Shown in pieces: positions 15,346 through 17,569 of a stretch of DNA of 17,569 bases; within the stretch, counting starts at the first letter, position 1, and every line of letters begins with the position of its first letter. The stretch is from an uncultured Muribaculaceae bacterium (lineage in GTDB: Bacteria; Bacteroidota; Bacteroidia; Bacteroidales; Muribaculaceae). The notes beneath the pieces are model-generated. The model was not told where the DNA came from, did not search any database, and saw only the letters and a list, made by a program, of their open reading frames with translations. The stretch spans positions 1,386 through 18,954 of the forward strand of contig CAJUSN010000031.1 in NCBI GenBank assembly GCA_910589095.1, read 5' to 3'. Position numbers and translations under genes: made by a program.

Positions 15346-17118
15346 ATGAACTTCAAATATCTTAAATACGCGTTAGCCTTGGTGCCTGCATTTGGTCTGA
15401 CCGCATGTATGGATTTCGACAATCCGGGCGACGAGTATGCTACTACCGACGTCACGGTTGACCCGACACCTCTTTTCGGTGACGCCGACAACCTTGAAAT
15501 CAAGGATATCGACGAAGAAACTCTCGACGCCGCTATCGCTTCGCTGAACACCAACTTCGGCCAGCTTATTACCGCTCAGTATTACATTGCCGGTGGTAAG
15601 GATGGTACACAGCCCGGTGAACACCAGTGGCAGTATATCTACAACCTTAACACCGATAACTATTGCGGTTACTGTACTGCCGACCAGAACTGGAACGGAC
15701 AGTTGGAGTCAACCTACTCTTATTATCGTGACTTCTGTGAAGGCCCTTACGGACGCTTCCTCTCGATGAAGACCTACCTTGGTAACTTCCTTAACAACGA
15801 CCTTACCAACAATGTTGTTGAACTTAAGGCTATCGCCCTCCTTCTGTTTGACCATGCAGCTCAGGAAGTGACCGATATCTACGGTGCAATTCCTTATCTG
15901 GATCATAAGTCAAATGTTCAGTCAAACCCCTTCGAATTCAATAAGGGTTACGACATCTACAGTGCTATCGTAAAAAACATTGACGACATCGTTAATGTGT
16001 TCGATAACTTTGAGAACCGTCCCGACTGGTACAAAGAGAAAATCCAGAACGTATTGGATTTCTATGACGTAATGACTATCGACAAGCAAATCAGCACTTG
16101 GAAGCGTTATGCCAACTCACTCAAGCTCCGTATGGCTCTCCATATCGTGAAGTATGACAAGAACATTGCCAAGACTTGGGCTGAAGAAGCCGTAGCATCA
16201 GGCGTTATTGAAGGTCAGATGCAGCAGGTGGTACTTTGTACGCTCACTGACTTCTTTGCTTCTCACCCCCTCAAGGTGATTATGTCAAGCTGGAACGACT
16301 CTCGTGCAAATGCTTCTTTTATCAGCATGCTCGCTTCGCTCAAGCACCCGTACTATGATTACCTCGTTGACACCAACTCTCACGACATGGTCAATGTCAA
16401 CACCGGTGAAGTTACTCCGCAGGGTACAGTTAAGGTTGGTCTTCGTGCAGGTCTTCGCATGTACAATGGCCAGCAGTACGAATCTAACACCCGTACAGCT
16501 TACTCTCAGTTCACCAGCGATGACTTCTCTTACATGCCTGTTTACATCATGAAGTGGGCTGAAGTTGACTTCCATCGTGCCGAAGGTGCTCTCTACGGTT
16601 GGAACATGGGTGGCACTCCCCAGTTCTTCTATGAACGTGGTATTGAAAATGCTGATTGCGGTGACGTTTTCGGCTATCCCACCAACAACTATCAGAGCGC
16701 TCTTGAGAAGTACATGGAGCTCACCGAAGCTGTTCCCTTCACTTATGTTGACCCCGAAGATTCCGCTAACAATATGGAAAGCGTGACCAAGATCGGTGTT
16801 AAGTGGAATGACTCTGACGATCCTGAAACCAAGCTTGAGAAGATCATGACTCAGAAGTACATCGCCATCTTCCCCTACAGCTATGAAGCCTGGACAGATA
16901 TCCGTCGTACCGGCTATCCCAAGATCTTCCCAGTTCTCAACCCTGGCCTCGGCGACTTCTCGCTCAACGATGGTGACCTTATCCGTCGTTGCCACCTCCC
17001 CAACAGTGGTATCCAAGCCGGTGTTGACGACGTGAACAATTCCGGTCTTGATGCTATCGGAGGTGCTGACCTCTATTCTACTCGCGTGTTCTGGGATATT
17101 GATAAGCCCAACTTCTAA
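15346..17118 (+). CDS. SusD/RagB-family nutrient-binding outer-membrane lipoprotein
   Basis: This 590-residue surface lipoprotein is the ligand-binding lid of the SusC-like transporter upstream. Residues 1-20 form a lipoprotein signal peptide with lipobox LTAC, so C21 is lipidated; acidic residues soon after (MDFDNPGDE) fit the surface-export signal of Bacteroidota lipoproteins. Helical repeat regions follow, including ELKAIALLLFDHAAQEVTDIYG (about 160-182, with the usual DxYGxIPY), WKRYANSLKLRMALHI (about 250-265) and YMPVYIMKWAEVDFHRAEG (about 398-416), as in the SusD family variant often labelled SusD-like nutrient-binding lipoprotein. The C-terminus RVFWDIDKPNF is typical. Codon use is as biased as in the SusC partner. 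A strong terminator begins 25 bp after the stop. Ligand identity cannot be inferred. Confidence 0.95.
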   Translation: MNFKYLKYALALVPAFGLTACMDFDNPGDEYATTDVTVDPTPLFGDADNLEIKDIDEETLDAAIASLNTNFGQLITAQYYIAGGKDGTQPGEHQWQYIYNLNTDNYCGYCTADQNWNGQLESTYSYYRDFCEGPYGRFLSMKTYLGNFLNNDLTNNVVELKAIALLLFDHAAQEVTDIYGAIPYLDHKSNVQSNPFEFNKGYDIYSAIVKNIDDIVNVFDNFENRPDWYKEKIQNVLDFYDVMTIDKQISTWKRYANSLKLRMALHIVKYDKNIAKTWAEEAVASGVIEGQMQQVVLCTLTDFFASHPLKVIMSSWNDSRANASFISMLASLKHPYYDYLVDTNSHDMVNVNTGEVTPQGTVKVGLRAGLRMYNGQQYESNTRTAYSQFTSDDFSYMPVYIMKWAEVDFHRAEGALYGWNMGGTPQFFYERGIENADCGDVFGYPTNNYQSALEKYMELTEAVPFTYVDPEDSANNMESVTKIGVKWNDSDDPETKLEKIMTQKYIAIFPYSYEAWTDIRRTGYPKIFPVLNPGLGDFSLNDGDLIRRCHLPNSGIQAGVDDVNNSGLDAIGGADLYSTRVFWDIDKPNF

Positions 17119-17142
17119 AAGTCGATTAGATAACTCCTTATA

Positions 17143-17198
17143 AATTTCGGCCAAGGTCTTAATCCTACGGGAAGAGCCTTGGCCGAAATTATATTTTT
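17143..17198 (+). terminator. intrinsic terminator of the SusC/SusD operon
   Basis: AATTTCGGCCAAGG (17143-17156) pairs perfectly with CCTTGGCCGAAATT (17177-17190); four more pairs (TCTT with AAGA) extend the stem past one bulged G. An 11-base loop closes it, and TATATTTTTAC follows. This is a strong rho-independent terminator directly after the SusD-like gene. Confidence 0.9.
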
Positions 17199-17569
17199 AC
17201 TTTGTCACCTTCTTTCTTTTATTAAATGATTGGTATATAATGGCTAATTTTGTCTTTGTATCCCTTTGCTTTATTACGGTGGATAAAAATTGTTAATTTT
17301 GTGCATTTCAGCTAACTGCTTGAATAATTTTTGCAAAAAAATATGTAACTTTACAAGCGATTTATACAGTATCAGGTATGTGCTTTCTTCTCACAATAAG
17401 CAGTTGAGCAAATTAATTAAGTTTGCCGGTTCATGCATATAAATATATATGTATATGGGTCGGGGCATTTATTATTTTTGGTACTATTCTATATCGTATA
17501 AGTTCAAGAGATTTTTATGGGTCAATGTAAATAAGCGGTTGAAGTGTTAAAAGACGGCTTGGCGGTGTT
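17199..17569. other. 371-bp AT-rich region without a recognisable gene
   Basis: No open frame with family character occurs. TAATTTTG boxes (17245-17252 and 17294-17301) and TAACTTTA (17346-17353) resemble Bacteroidota -7 elements, though without well-placed -33 boxes. There is an alternating AT stretch at about 17437-17457. It may be the upstream region of a gene beginning beyond the window. Confidence 0.5.

Noticed and set aside
16285..17154. Long open frame of 289 codons on the minus strand
   Set aside because: It is wholly antisense to the SusD-like gene and the terminator region, shows no family character, and is explained by the strong codon bias of the real gene, which removes stop codons from the opposite strand.

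Overview
The window looks like a chromosomal segment of a gut-type Bacteroidota (Bacteroidales, plausibly Muribaculaceae or a relative). The signs are a SusC/SusD outer-membrane pair, a GH89 alpha-N-acetylglucosaminidase, upstream regions without strong Shine-Dalgarno sequences, and repeated TAnnTTTG-type -7 promoter boxes (mostly TAAATTTG). Placement below order is inference from style, not from a marker gene. I see no rRNA, tRNA, CRISPR array, insertion sequence, phage gene or attachment site.

Left part (1-2513, minus strand): the 5' end of a tRNA-dihydrouridine synthase gene cut by the window edge, an M16 zinc peptidase, and an exported probable beta-barrel protein of unknown function. The last two lie 21 bp apart and read as one unit. 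Next (2614-6489, plus strand): a zinc/manganese-type ABC transporter lipoprotein and its ATPase, coupled by an ATGA overlap but without an adjacent permease gene, then a secreted GH89 enzyme.

Middle (6475-9408, minus strand): a MATE efflux pump followed by a FAD-dependent oxidoreductase whose reading frame is broken near 7530. The oxidoreductase overlaps the GH89 3' end tail to tail. Then come a HAD-family phosphatase/phosphomutase (plus) and nadC (minus), converging on a stem-loop. nadC and rlmH diverge from a compact palindromic promoter region.

Right part (11592-17569): a 426-bp leader region with a bulged hairpin near the predicted transcript start, then a large SusC-like TonB-dependent transporter and a SusD-like lipoprotein. 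Both show strongly biased codon choice, suggesting high expression. A textbook intrinsic terminator closes this two-gene operon. About 370 bp of AT-rich non-coding DNA follows to the window end.

Most of the window is ordinary core and envelope gene content. I did not find a convincing undescribed multi-gene system. The points most worth a second look are the broken oxidoreductase, the back-to-back nadC/rlmH promoters, the structured leader of the free-standing SusC/SusD operon, the permease-less metal transporter pair with an altered ligand motif, and the unknown exported protein paired with an M16 protease.
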